Source: an uncultured Bacilli bacterium
GTDB lineage: Bacteria; Bacillota_I; Bacilli_A; RF39; UBA660
Reading direction: 5' to 3'
Assembly: GCA_947624915.1 (NCBI GenBank)
Contig: CANQMF010000031.1
Coordinates: 1-11,697 of the forward strand
DNA: 11,697 bases
Shown here: positions 1 to 6,260 of the stretch, one piece after another
How positions within the stretch are numbered: the first letter of the stretch is position 1
How the letters are laid out: each line of letters begins with the position of its first letter
Notes under the pieces: model-generated
The model's input: the letters and a program-made list of their open reading frames with translations, nothing else
Told to the model about the DNA's origin: nothing
Databases searched by the model: none
Made by a program: the position numbers and the translations under genes

Positions 1-600
1 TTATATAGCGCTAAAGGCTTAGAGTTACCGGAAAATATTGAATATTTAGATTTAAGCGGTTTAAAGAGTGCTGAAGGTTTAGAGTTACCAGAAAATATTA
101 GAGATTTAAATTTAAGCGGTTTAGAAAGTGCTGAAGGCTTAGAGTTACCGGAAAATATTGAATATTTAAATTTGAGTGGTTTAGAGAGTGCTGAAGGCTT
201 AGAGTTACTGAAAAATATTGGCTCTTTATATTTAGACGGTTTAGAGAGTGCTGAAGGCTTAGTGATTTCGGGAAATATTGATAGATTATATTTAAATGGT
301 TTAAAGAGTGTTAAAGGCCTAGTGTTTTCGGGAAATATTGGAGGTTTAGAATTAAACGGTTTAGAGAGTGCAGAAGACTTAGTGTTTTCGGGAAATATTG
401 ATAGATTATATTTAAGTGGTTTAAAGAGTGCTGAAGGCTTAGTGTTTTCGGGCAATATTGGAGCTTTAAATTTGAGTGGTTTAGAAAGCGCTGAAGGCTT
501 AGTGTTACCGGAAAATATTGGAGATTTAGATTTAAGAGGTTTAGAGAGTGCTGAAGGCTTACGATTTCCAGAATATATTAAAAGCACGTTATATTTGGAC
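1..600 (+). repeat. Ten tandem 60-bp repeats encoding 20-residue LRR units
   Basis: The sequence has an exact 60-base period from base 1, so each sixty-base block is one repeat in the same frame. Units share the core 'gagtgctgaaggctta' and an 'aatattg' block. Adjacent units are nearly identical at the DNA level, including synonymous sites, and variation clusters in the xLPENIxx part (for example 'ttaccggaa' versus 'ttttcggga'). The unit at 541-600 diverges in its second half. The array continues off the left edge. Such DNA-level similarity points to recent expansion by slippage or unequal recombination. Confidence 0.95.
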
Positions 601-798
601 CACTTAACTTCTTTTGAAGGTGCAATATTGCCACATACTAATAAGGGAAGAGAATTGTTTTTAAACGCAATTAAAAAAGGATATTGTAATTCCCCAAAAC
701 TAATTATTTCATTAGAACAGGAATATCAAAAATTTCCTATCAAAGATCAAATTCAAAGCCTAGATGAAGGAAGCGAAGCATTGAAAAAAGCCAAGTAA
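1..798 (+). CDS. Leucine-rich-repeat protein, 5' end outside the window
   Basis: The reading frame is open from base 1 to the TAA at 796-798, giving 265 visible residues, so the gene starts upstream of the window. A TTG at 172 lies inside a repeat and has no ribosome binding site, so it is not a credible start. Residues 1-200 are ten tandem 20-residue leucine-rich repeats of the form LxGLxSAEGLxLPENIxxLx, with regularly spaced Leu/Ile as expected for a curved solenoid that binds other molecules. The last repeat is divergent and acts as a C-terminal cap. A non-repeat tail of about 65 residues, rich in Lys and Glu, follows. I see no membrane segment or sorting signal in the visible part. The same frame stays coding-like for about 35 codons beyond the TAA, so this stop may be premature and the gene may be the surviving part of a larger broken gene. 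The repeat fold is clear; the function is unknown. Confidence 0.8.
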   Translation, partial: LYSAKGLELPENIEYLDLSGLKSAEGLELPENIRDLNLSGLESAEGLELPENIEYLNLSGLESAEGLELLKNIGSLYLDGLESAEGLVISGNIDRLYLNGLKSVKGLVFSGNIGGLELNGLESAEDLVFSGNIDRLYLSGLKSAEGLVFSGNIGALNLSGLESAEGLVLPENIGDLDLRGLESAEGLRFPEYIKSTLYLDHLTSFEGAILPHTNKGRELFLNAIKKGYCNSPKLIISLEQEYQKFPIKDQIQSLDEGSEALKKAK

Positions 799-1041
799 CA
801 ATATGATAAAAAACATGGCTTAAGAAAGATACTTGATAGAATTATGGGTAAAATAAATTCAGATCAAAAAGTAAGAATATACAAGATGATAATTTTAATG
901 TATTGATGGAACAATTTAAAAATTTATCTTTGGAGACTAAAAAATAGTTCTAATTAATAAAGATAAAGAATTAAAAGATTTATATTGGCAAGAATTTTTA
1001 AAAAACAATTCAAATATTGATCCTAATAAGCAATATGTATG
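799..1041 (+). pseudogene. Frameshifted coding debris between the LRR gene and the HAD domain
   Basis: No single frame is open here, but coding-like sequence can be followed by switching frames. Frame 1 continues from the LRR stop (QYDKKHGLRKILDRIMGKIN, up to about 885). Frame 3 then reads DDNFNVLMEQFKNLSLETKK and stops at the TAG at 945-947. A shift in the A-run at about 939-944 leads to frame 2, which reads IVLINKDKELKDLYWQEF and onward to about 1038. Frame 1 is then regained in the HAD-like part. The shift points are at or near A-rich runs, typical places for indels or sequencing errors. I infer that this linked the LRR part and the HAD part in one ancestral protein. Sequencing error in a draft assembly is the main alternative. 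No function can be assigned to this piece. Confidence 0.5.
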
Positions 1042-1485
1042 GGAGATCCTGAACTAGCATTATTTTGGAAATTATATAGAGAAAAAATGGCGTTTGGTAA
1101 AGTTAAACTTGGAGTAAAAAATTCATGACAACAACTAATTAATAATAATTATCAAGTTGACTTGTTATCTGCTAGACCACTAGATAAATATGCTTCATTA
1201 AAGAAAAAGCTTGTTGAACACTTTGAATTGAATGGGATTCAATACAATTATATGAATTTAGGATTTCATTCAAAAAAAGAATTTTTAGAAGAACATAAAT
1301 ATGATATATTAGTTGATAATGATTTACGCCATATTAAAGAAGCTGAGTCAGTTGGTGTCATTCCTATTTTATTTGGTAAGGATGAAAGTTATGATGGATA
1401 TCAAACAGATAATTGGGATGAAATACCGTTATTAATTTCTGATATTATTGATAAACAAAATTTAAAGCAAAAAACATCTCATTAA
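1042..1485 (+). pseudogene. HAD-like hydrolase (5'-nucleotidase-type) domain, broken
   Basis: Frame 1 reads GDPELALFWKLYREKMAFGK from 1042, meets an in-frame TGA at 1126-1128, then continues to the TAA at 1483-1485. A gene caller would start at the TTG at 1162, giving 107 residues, but coding similarity begins earlier and that TTG has no ribosome binding site. Recognisable HAD features are the LLSARP segment (motif II-like Ser, at about 1162-1179) and VDNDLRHIKEAESVGVIPIL (motif IV-like acidic residues, from about 1312). This layout resembles small 5'(3')-nucleotidase-like HAD proteins. The DxD nucleophile motif I expected at the N-terminus is not visible, so the product is probably inactive. 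The TGA falls in NS-stop-QQL, where a Trp codon is plausible. A terminator follows at 1501. Confidence is fair for the HAD fold and lower for the pseudogene status. Confidence 0.55.
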
Positions 1486-1500
1486 TAAGATATTATGTTT

Positions 1501-1528
1501 AATAAAGATTATGAATGCTCTTTATTTT
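1501..1528 (+). terminator. Candidate rho-independent terminator after the HAD fragment
   Basis: A perfect 8-bp stem (AATAAAGA with TCTTTATT) encloses a 10-base loop and is followed by a T-rich tract. It begins 16 bases after the TAA. The stem is AT-rich, hence weak. Confidence 0.5.
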
Positions 1529-1601
1529 ACTTTTCAAATATAAAGATTTGGGCTATTTTCGGTTGATATTACAAATATTTATAATAGGTATCTGGTTGAA
1601 T

Positions 1602-1634
1602 AATAAAGGTCCTGAAGTAAGTTACTTCAGGGCC
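1602..1634. repeat. 27-nt near-perfect palindrome with an AATAAA flank, copy 1
   Basis: GGTCCTGAAGTAA at 1608-1620 is mirrored by TTACTTCAGGGCC at 1622-1634 around a single base, with one wobble pair. Read on the minus strand, the hairpin is followed by TTTATTATT, so it may terminate a leftward transcript. The block AATAAAGGTCCTGAAGTAA recurs at 1749-1767. In a window this AT-rich, such a GC-richer palindrome stands out. Confidence 0.7.
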
Positions 1635-1643
1635 ATAATTGTC

Positions 1644-1674
1644 ATTATAAAATAAAACATTTCACTATTTACAA
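1644..1674 (-). promoter_or_regulatory. Possible leftward promoter overlapping the rightward one
   Basis: On the minus strand, TTGTAA (1674-1669) and TATAAT (1649-1644) are separated by 19 bases. The -35 overlaps the rightward -35. A transcript would start near 1637 and run almost at once into the 1608-1634 palindrome, so any RNA would be very short. The -10 is perfect, but the spacing is long and the product is doubtful. Confidence 0.3.
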
Positions 1675-1696
1675 TATTAAGAAATTGTGATATACT
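1668..1696 (+). promoter_or_regulatory. Sigma-A-type promoter for the 39-residue peptide gene
   Basis: The -35 is TTTACA (1668-1673), the spacer is 17 bases, and the -10 is TATACT (1691-1696) with a TGA extension just upstream. Transcription would begin near 1703, giving a leader of about 100 bases with a hairpin at its extreme 5' end before the ATG at 1807. Confidence 0.6.
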
Positions 1697-1703
1697 TATT
1701 TCA

Positions 1704-1726
1704 ATAAGGTAGGGCTTTCACCTTAT
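1704..1726 (+). other. Hairpin at the predicted 5' end of the 39-residue peptide mRNA
   Basis: ATAAGGT (1704-1710) pairs with ACCTTAT (1720-1726) around a 9-base loop. It starts directly at the predicted transcription start and could stabilise the 5' end or be part of a regulatory leader. No known riboswitch is recognised. Confidence 0.45.
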
Positions 1727-1748
1727 ATATTAAATGATTAATTAAATT

Positions 1749-1774
1749 AATAAAGGTCCTGAAGTAACTTACTT
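1749..1774. repeat. Second, degenerate copy of the intergenic palindrome
   Basis: The 19-base block AATAAAGGTCCTGAAGTAA is identical to 1602-1620, followed by CTTACTT. The right arm then diverges (AAAGTC instead of CAGGGCC), so the palindrome is half lost. The two copies lie 147 bases apart in direct orientation and bracket a promoter and a small hairpin. Confidence 0.65.
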
Positions 1775-1806
1775 AAAGTCAAAGTAAGAAATGGTTGGAG
1801 TCAAAA

Positions 1807-1926
1807 ATGAGGAAGAAGTCATTAATTATGATAGGATTAGTTTTAGTTTGTATTGGTGTGTTAAGTGGGACCATATCAAATTTTACGAGTATGTCAATAT
1901 TTAATAATGTATTTTTATATTTATAA
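1807..1926 (+). CDS. 39-residue single-span hydrophobic peptide
   Basis: This short gene starts at the ATG at 1807 behind GGAG (ggttggagtcaaaaATG) and ends with TAA at 1924-1926. The product begins MRKKSLIMIGLVLVCIGVLS. It has a basic N-terminus, one hydrophobic segment at about residues 5-20 and a short Ser/Thr/Asn/Phe-rich tail, so it should be a small inner-membrane peptide with its N-terminus inside. There is no convincing lipobox: the Cys follows Leu-Val in the middle of the hydrophobic run. It has its own good promoter (1668-1696) and a structured leader, and is bracketed upstream by a repeated palindrome. Size and layout resemble small membrane peptides such as type I toxins, but I see no proven antisense RNA. 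It could also be the truncated N-terminus of a larger membrane protein. Function is unknown. Confidence 0.5.
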   Translation: MRKKSLIMIGLVLVCIGVLSGTISNFTSMSIFNNVFLYL

Positions 1927-1938
1927 TTTATAAAATAA

Positions 1939-1969
1939 TTGATTTGATTCTTTTATTTTATGTTAAAAT
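1939..1969 (+). promoter_or_regulatory. Candidate promoter upstream of the HELGH membrane protein
   Basis: An extended -10 TGTTAAAAT (1961-1969) is preceded by TTGATT at 1939-1944 with a 19-base spacer. An alternative TTGATT at 1944-1949 is too close. Transcription would start near 1976, 40 bases before the ATG at 2017. Confidence 0.4.
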
Positions 1970-2016
1970 TAATAGCAGAATAGTTGAACAAGGTCAAAAA
2001 AGAAAGGATTTGAATT

Positions 2017-2847
2017 ATGAAAAAGGAAAAAAAGAAAAAGAAAATAAAAATTGGAAAATACGAATTATCACAAAATCTGTTAGGATTAATAATAATTGGC
2101 ATTTTAATTCTTACATATATTTTTTCTCCAAGATATTATTCTGTTACAACAGGATTATATAATAGAAGCACCTATGAAAATCAAAAAAATGTTGAAACAG
2201 CTATGGGTAAGAATAATACAGAAGAAAGATTTAGGATATATTTTCAATGGTATAATGTAATACATGAATTAGGACATGGACTTATATACTATAATAATGG
2301 TGTAAATGTTCATATAGTAGATGAAGAACAATTAGTAAATGATTTTGCTGTTGCTTATTGGAAATATTATGGTGAAGAAGAGAAGATAAATGAACTCGAA
2401 AGTATAGTTAATTATGCAGTTGAACATGTTGGTTCAAATTATAAAAATAATGTTGATTATTTAAAACTAGGTAAAGAAAACTCGACGAAAGACGGTTTTA
2501 ATAGTTTTTTTTTCAATTTTAACGATTATGGATGGTTTCAGTTTAGTTCTGTTAAACATTCCTTTGAAACTAATAAAGATTTAGAAACAGTACTTAAAGA
2601 AATGGGATTCAATAATTTTAAATTGAACGACAAAAAAACTATTATTTATAGTGATATTAATGAAGATGTTAGTACAAAAATTATTAATGATGCTGTAGTT
2701 AATGTTAATGAATGGGGATTAAAATTTCCAAAAGCGACACATCATTTTGATAAGGATCCAAATAATAATTACTCAAAACCTGTGATAAAATATCTAGGTT
2801 TATTTGAGATGCCAGATTTTGAATATATTTTTAAGAGTATATTTTAA
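2017..2847 (+). CDS. Membrane-anchored zincin-like protein with HELGH motif
   Basis: The ATG at 2017 follows GAAAGGA at a good distance. The 276-residue product has a very basic N-terminus (residues 2-14, mostly Lys), one membrane helix at about 21-37 and a long, probably external, domain. At residues 83-87 it reads HELGH within VIHELGHGLIYYNN, an exact HExxH zinc-protease motif. About 17 residues on, EEQLVNDFAVAYWKYYG matches the 'E-x-x-A/V-N/D-x-F-A' helix that supplies the third ligand (E104) in ImmA-like and related gluzincins. The rest is rich in Asn, Lys and aromatic residues and shows no further domain I recognise. I infer a signal-anchored extracytoplasmic zinc metallopeptidase with unknown substrate. 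The family is not identified. Neighbours are a 39-residue membrane peptide upstream and another membrane protein downstream, with no clear terminator between them. Confidence 0.75.
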   Translation: MKKEKKKKKIKIGKYELSQNLLGLIIIGILILTYIFSPRYYSVTTGLYNRSTYENQKNVETAMGKNNTEERFRIYFQWYNVIHELGHGLIYYNNGVNVHIVDEEQLVNDFAVAYWKYYGEEEKINELESIVNYAVEHVGSNYKNNVDYLKLGKENSTKDGFNSFFFNFNDYGWFQFSSVKHSFETNKDLETVLKEMGFNNFKLNDKKTIIYSDINEDVSTKIINDAVVNVNEWGLKFPKATHHFDKDPNNNYSKPVIKYLGLFEMPDFEYIFKSIF

Positions 2848-2994
2848 ATATGTATTAGTATAAAAAAATCGAGTAGCTTTTCTTAATCTTAAGACAATTG
2901 TAATAGTTACTAATTAATATAAACATTTTATTTAAGATTATTGATTTTTTTTTAATAATATCTTAAAGTTCTAAAGTAGTTGGAGGAAAAAAGT

Positions 2995-3576
2995 ATGGGG
3001 AAATTATTAGAATCAATGGGTGTTATAGATGGATATGATATAATAACAATTGGCAAACTAAAAGCAAAAAAGGATAAATTATTTGATGAGATTGAAAAAT
3101 ATGATAGCAAAGTTAAAATTGAAACAAGACAGATTGTTAATTCTTCTTCTGGAATGGTGTTTGCAATTATAAAAAGAGGAAGAATTAAAGGTATCTATTT
3201 ATTTAAAATTGAAGTAAAGGAAAGCAGTAAAAACTTGAGACATATTAAAACTGTATATTCTGATGAAGTGACTAATGATGTACGTGAAAAATATGATAAC
3301 CATATTTTAAATATTGTAAAGGACTATGTTTTTATGAAAGAATACGACAAAGTTACATTAGAAGATAAAGTTGTTCAAATAGATCCAAAAAAATCAAAAA
3401 AAGAAAGAAATTTAGCAATGATTGGTGGGCTTTCTATAGGGTTTATACTAGGTGGTTTGATTTTGAATGATTTTTATTTGGGAATAATATGGGGTATAAC
3501 GTTTGCTTTTATATTTAGGGGCCTTGACATTGTTATAACAAATAAACGTGGAAGAAAAAAGAAAAAAAATATGTAA
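2995..3576 (+). CDS. Unknown protein with C-terminal membrane hairpin
   Basis: The longest frame begins at a TTG at 2980, but that TTG overlaps the ribosome binding site GGAGG (2982-2986). The ATG at 2995, 8 bases beyond the site, is therefore the start, giving 193 residues. The first 135 or so residues are soluble and charged, with alternating short beta-like stretches (KVKIETRQIV, FAIIKRGRIKGIYLFKIEV). Two membrane helices follow at about 142-157 and 162-178 with a short loop between them, then a basic tail ending KRGRKKKKNM. By the positive-inside rule both ends should lie in the cytoplasm. I do not recognise the family. It lies 147 bases after the HELGH gene, so the two may be co-expressed, but no promoter or terminator between them is convincing. 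Confidence 0.75.
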   Translation: MGKLLESMGVIDGYDIITIGKLKAKKDKLFDEIEKYDSKVKIETRQIVNSSSGMVFAIIKRGRIKGIYLFKIEVKESSKNLRHIKTVYSDEVTNDVREKYDNHILNIVKDYVFMKEYDKVTLEDKVVQIDPKKSKKERNLAMIGGLSIGFILGGLILNDFYLGIIWGITFAFIFRGLDIVITNKRGRKKKKNM

Positions 3577-3600
3577 AAGCTATTCCAAAAATTAAATTTA

Positions 3601-3609
3601 TGATATAAT
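3601..3609 (+). promoter_or_regulatory. Extended -10 promoter of the 3635 operon
   Basis: TGATATAAT is a perfect TGn-TATAAT extended -10. No good -35 is present at 16-18 bases, which extended -10 promoters can tolerate. Transcription should start near 3616, 19 bases before the ATG at 3635, leaving just room for the ribosome binding site AAGGTGA. Confidence 0.6.
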
Positions 3610-3634
3610 GATGATAAGATGAAGGTGATAATAA

Positions 3635-4174
3635 ATGGATATGTTGGATGAAATAAAAAATAATTTAGCTAGTAATGAGTTCTTAACTGAGGAAGTTAAA
3701 GATGAAATAATTCAATTAGTTACTAAGTTTCATCAAACGTTTCCAAATATTAACCTAGAAACACTAAATTCACGTATAAAGACCCTGAAAGTCAGTAAAA
3801 TGTCTATATATGAGCGTAAGGGAGCTGTTGCTTATGATGTTCTAAAAAATGAGATATTACTAAACAAAAAAAGTTTAAATGAAAATTTTGATAGTAGGCA
3901 TCTTATGATGAAGGGATTGTTGGGAGTAATATCAGCTTGCGATAATTATTATGGTTTTAATAAAAATGATAGTTTGTGTGCTCTTAATGCAGGTTTTACA
4001 GAGATGCTGGCTAATGTAGTTGTTGGCAATGATGGTGTATCTGAATGTGAAGAGGAAGTCTTAGCAGCTAATTTGATAAGTAAAATTGTAGGGCGTGATA
4101 TCATGTTTGATGCTTATTTTAATAATGATGCTGAAGTTGTGTATCAGAAGTTATTGGAAGCGGAGGTAAGTTAG
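3635..4174 (+). CDS. Probable catalytically dead zincin-like protein
   Basis: The ATG at 3635 follows AAGGTGATA. The product is a soluble 179-residue protein without signal peptide. Its layout matches gluzincin-type domains: a beta strand with AYDVLKNEILLN (residues 67-78), a helix SRHLMMKGLLGVIS (87-100) where HExxH would sit, GFNKNDS (107-113), and LNAGFTEMLANVVVG (117-131) where such proteins usually have LNEGFTE. A helical tail EEEVLAANLISKIVG (139-153) and a final Phe/Asn-rich segment follow. The HExxH residues are replaced (LMMKG) and the expected Glu is Ala119, so zinc binding is probably lost. The fold is inferred from pattern only. It is the first gene of an operon with 4175-4486, whose start codon directly follows its TAG. 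It could be a structural or regulatory pseudoenzyme. Existence of the gene is sure; the family assignment is moderate. Confidence 0.8.
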   Translation: MDMLDEIKNNLASNEFLTEEVKDEIIQLVTKFHQTFPNINLETLNSRIKTLKVSKMSIYERKGAVAYDVLKNEILLNKKSLNENFDSRHLMMKGLLGVISACDNYYGFNKNDSLCALNAGFTEMLANVVVGNDGVSECEEEVLAANLISKIVGRDIMFDAYFNNDAEVVYQKLLEAEVS

Positions 4175-4486
4175 ATGGCTGTAACTAAAACAGAGAAACT
4201 ATTTGGAAAGTTAAATTATACTTACGCATCAAGACAAAGTTTAAGTAAGCAAGGCCGAAATGATTGTTATACTGAAGCTTTACGTGATATATGTAACATA
4301 TATGGCAATCAGATTGAAAAAGGTTTATGCAATGATGACGATATTAATAGTTTTTATGATCAGCTTAGTTTAGTTAGCGTACTAAGTAATCGTGACTTAT
4401 ATGTCGGTATTGATTCAATACCACTAGAATTTGGTAAAATGATTGAGGCTAATAATATGGGAATAGATGTTGCAAGGGTTAGGTAA
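4175..4486 (+). CDS. Small soluble protein of unknown function
   Basis: The ATG at 4175 follows the upstream TAG (4172-4174) without a gap. Its ribosome binding site GGAGG (4162-4166) lies inside the upstream gene, so the two are translationally linked. The 103-residue product is mostly helical and charged, with Cys at residues 32, 40 and 52 in no metal-binding spacing I recognise. It has no signal peptide or membrane helix. The gene ends inside a terminator hairpin (4474-4509), making it the last gene of a two-gene operon with the zincin-like protein. Genes this closely paired often encode partner proteins, so it may bind its neighbour; that is inference. I do not recognise the family. Confidence 0.75.
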   Translation: MAVTKTEKLFGKLNYTYASRQSLSKQGRNDCYTEALRDICNIYGNQIEKGLCNDDDINSFYDQLSLVSVLSNRDLYVGIDSIPLEFGKMIEANNMGIDVARVR

Positions 4487-4509
4487 TGTGCCTATCCTTT
4501 TCTTGTTTA
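4474..4509 (+). terminator. Terminator overlapping the end of the small orphan gene
   Basis: AAGGGTTAGG (4474-4483) pairs with CCTATCCTTT (4491-4500), a 10-bp stem with one mismatch and one wobble around a 7-base loop, followed by TCTTGTTT. The gene's TAA lies in the loop. The T-tract contains the -35 of the gltX promoter. Confidence 0.6.
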
Positions 4510-4531
4510 TTATGATTAAGTGTGATAGAAT
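4503..4531 (+). promoter_or_regulatory. gltX promoter
   Basis: TTGTTT (4503-4508), a 17-base spacer and TAGAAT (4526-4531) with a TGA extension. The nine bases TGATAGAAT are the same as in the tRNA-Ser promoter at 7293-7301. The leader is about 10 bases, too short for a T-box. Confidence 0.6.
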
Positions 4532-4548
4532 TATTTTGAGGTGTTTTT

Positions 4549-6213
4549 ATGACTAATAAAGAGTTAGCTGATTTATTATTGCCAAATGTTAGTTCTGATA
4601 TTTCGTATTATGAAAATAAATATCCAAGTCGTAATCTAAAAGATGGAGCGGTTGTAACTCGTTTTGCACCATCTCCGACTGGTTTTGTCCATATGGGTTC
4701 TCTTTTTGCCGCATTTATTGAGAAGAAAGCTGCTAGTGATACAGGTGGCATATTCTTTTTGCGTATTGAAGATACAGATCAAAAGCGTGAGGTAGAAAAT
4801 GGTGTAACAGGGATTATTAATGATTTAAAAAACTTTGATATTATTGTTGATGAGGGGATGATTAGTGAAAATGATGAGGTAGGATCATATGGCCCTTATA
4901 TTCAAAGTAAACGTAAAGATATTTATCAGTGCTATGCCAAACATTTAATTGAGAAAGGCTTAGCTTATCCGTGTTTTTGTTCAGAAAATGACATAGAAGA
5001 AACTAGACAAATTCAAGAAAAGAGAAAACAAAGAATTGGGTATTATGGAAGATATGCTAAATGCAGAAGACTTAGTTTTGATGAGATAAAGGAAAAAATT
5101 GATAACGGTGAGCCTTATATAATTAGATTTAAATCACCAGGGTTATATGACAATAAAATAAAGATTTATGATTTAGTTAAAGGAGAAATAGATTTTCCTG
5201 AAAATGATCTAGATCTTGTTATCTTAAAATCAGATGGGTTACCTACTTATCACTTTGCTCATGTTATCGATGATCATTTGATGCATACAACACATGTTAT
5301 AAGAGGCGATGAATGGATTAGTTCCTTACCTGTTCATATTCAACTTTTCAATGCTTTAGGATTTAAGCCACCTAAGTATGCCCATTTATCGCCAATTATG
5401 AAAGAGGACGATGGGAAAAAAAGAAAATTAAGCAAGCGAAAAGATCCGGAGGCTGCGGTTAGTTTTTATCATGAAAAAGGTATTCCAGTATCAGCTGTCA
5501 AGCTATATTTGATGACTGTTGCTAATACTAATTTTGAACAATGGTATGATTGTAATAAAGAAAAGTCTATTGATGATTTTAAATTTGATTTTAAAAAGAT
5601 ATCGAGTAGTGGTGCTTTATTTGATGTAGATAAATTATATAATATATCTAAGAATTACATTAGTTATTTAAAAGCTGAAGATGTTTACAAGTATACATTA
5701 GAATGGGCTAAGGAATATGATCAAGAGTTTGCTGAGTTGTTAATCAAGTATCCTGAATATTCTACTAAAATATTTAATATTGAAAGACAGCAAAAAAAAC
5801 CACGCAAAGATTATTCCTGTTATAGTATGATCAAATCACAAGTTTGGTATATGTTTGATGAGTTATTTCAAGAAGAAACTGATTATGATTTTCAATTAAT
5901 TAAAGATATAGATGAAATCAAGAAGATTTTAAGTACATATCTGAATAAATATTATGATGAGCATGATGATAAAGATACCTGGTTTAATAAAGTTAAGTTA
6001 TTAGCTGAAGAACTTGGGTATGCTAAGGAGGTTAAGGAGTATAAAAATAGCCCTGAATTATACAAAGGGCATGTTGGTGATATAAGCACTGTTTTACGTG
6101 TTGCTTTAACAACTAGATCAATGACTCCTGACCTATATGCATTGATGATTTTACTTGGTAAACAAAGAATTATTAAAAGATTTAATTTAATTTTAGAAGG
6201 AAATAAGATATAA
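4549..6213 (+). CDS. gltX: Glutamyl-tRNA synthetase
   Basis: This enzyme joins glutamate to tRNA(Glu) using ATP in the cytoplasm. The ATG at 4549 lies 7 bases after GAGG. The 554-residue class I synthetase has the HIGH-type signature FAPSPTGFVHMGS at about residues 39-51 (HMGS at 48-51) and the KMSKR-type signature KLSKR at 293-297. LRIEDTDQKR (71-80) and GLPTYHFAHVIDDHLMHTTH (230-249) are typical of the GluRS catalytic core. Cys142, Cys144 and Cys172 fit the zinc-binding CxC...C insert seen in many bacterial GluRS. The length is greater than the common form (about 470-490), resembling the longer GluRS of some Clostridia and related lineages. Whether it also charges tRNA(Gln) cannot be told here. 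It is monocistronic, with a promoter at 4503-4531 and a terminator at 6220-6252. Confidence 0.97.
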   Translation: MTNKELADLLLPNVSSDISYYENKYPSRNLKDGAVVTRFAPSPTGFVHMGSLFAAFIEKKAASDTGGIFFLRIEDTDQKREVENGVTGIINDLKNFDIIVDEGMISENDEVGSYGPYIQSKRKDIYQCYAKHLIEKGLAYPCFCSENDIEETRQIQEKRKQRIGYYGRYAKCRRLSFDEIKEKIDNGEPYIIRFKSPGLYDNKIKIYDLVKGEIDFPENDLDLVILKSDGLPTYHFAHVIDDHLMHTTHVIRGDEWISSLPVHIQLFNALGFKPPKYAHLSPIMKEDDGKKRKLSKRKDPEAAVSFYHEKGIPVSAVKLYLMTVANTNFEQWYDCNKEKSIDDFKFDFKKISSSGALFDVDKLYNISKNYISYLKAEDVYKYTLEWAKEYDQEFAELLIKYPEYSTKIFNIERQQKKPRKDYSCYSMIKSQVWYMFDELFQEETDYDFQLIKDIDEIKKILSTYLNKYYDEHDDKDTWFNKVKLLAEELGYAKEVKEYKNSPELYKGHVGDISTVLRVALTTRSMTPDLYALMILLGKQRIIKRFNLILEGNKI

Positions 6214-6219
6214 AACGAT

Positions 6220-6252
6220 AATAATATAGTGTAAATGCTATATTATTTTTTT
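6220..6252 (+). terminator. gltX terminator
   Basis: AATAATATAG (6220-6229) pairs perfectly with CTATATTATT (6238-6247) around an 8-base loop, followed directly by a run of T to 6252. It begins 6 bases after the gltX stop. Confidence 0.85.
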
Positions 6253-6260
6253 GTCACAAT

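Noticed and set aside
1..600. CRISPR-like regular repeat pattern
   Set aside because: The units are contiguous, with no spacers, and the period is a multiple of three in an open frame.
1944..2162. 72-residue frame, rich in Lys and Asn
   Set aside because: It is a shifted reading of the start of the HELGH protein gene, with no ribosome binding site.
2848..2994. Possible terminator after the HELGH gene
   Set aside because: Only weak AT-rich pairings with bulges are present; neither a clear stem nor a proper -35/-10 pair can be supported.
4487..4548. T-box leader for gltX
   Set aside because: The spacer is only 62 bases and holds a terminator and promoter, with no room for a T-box.
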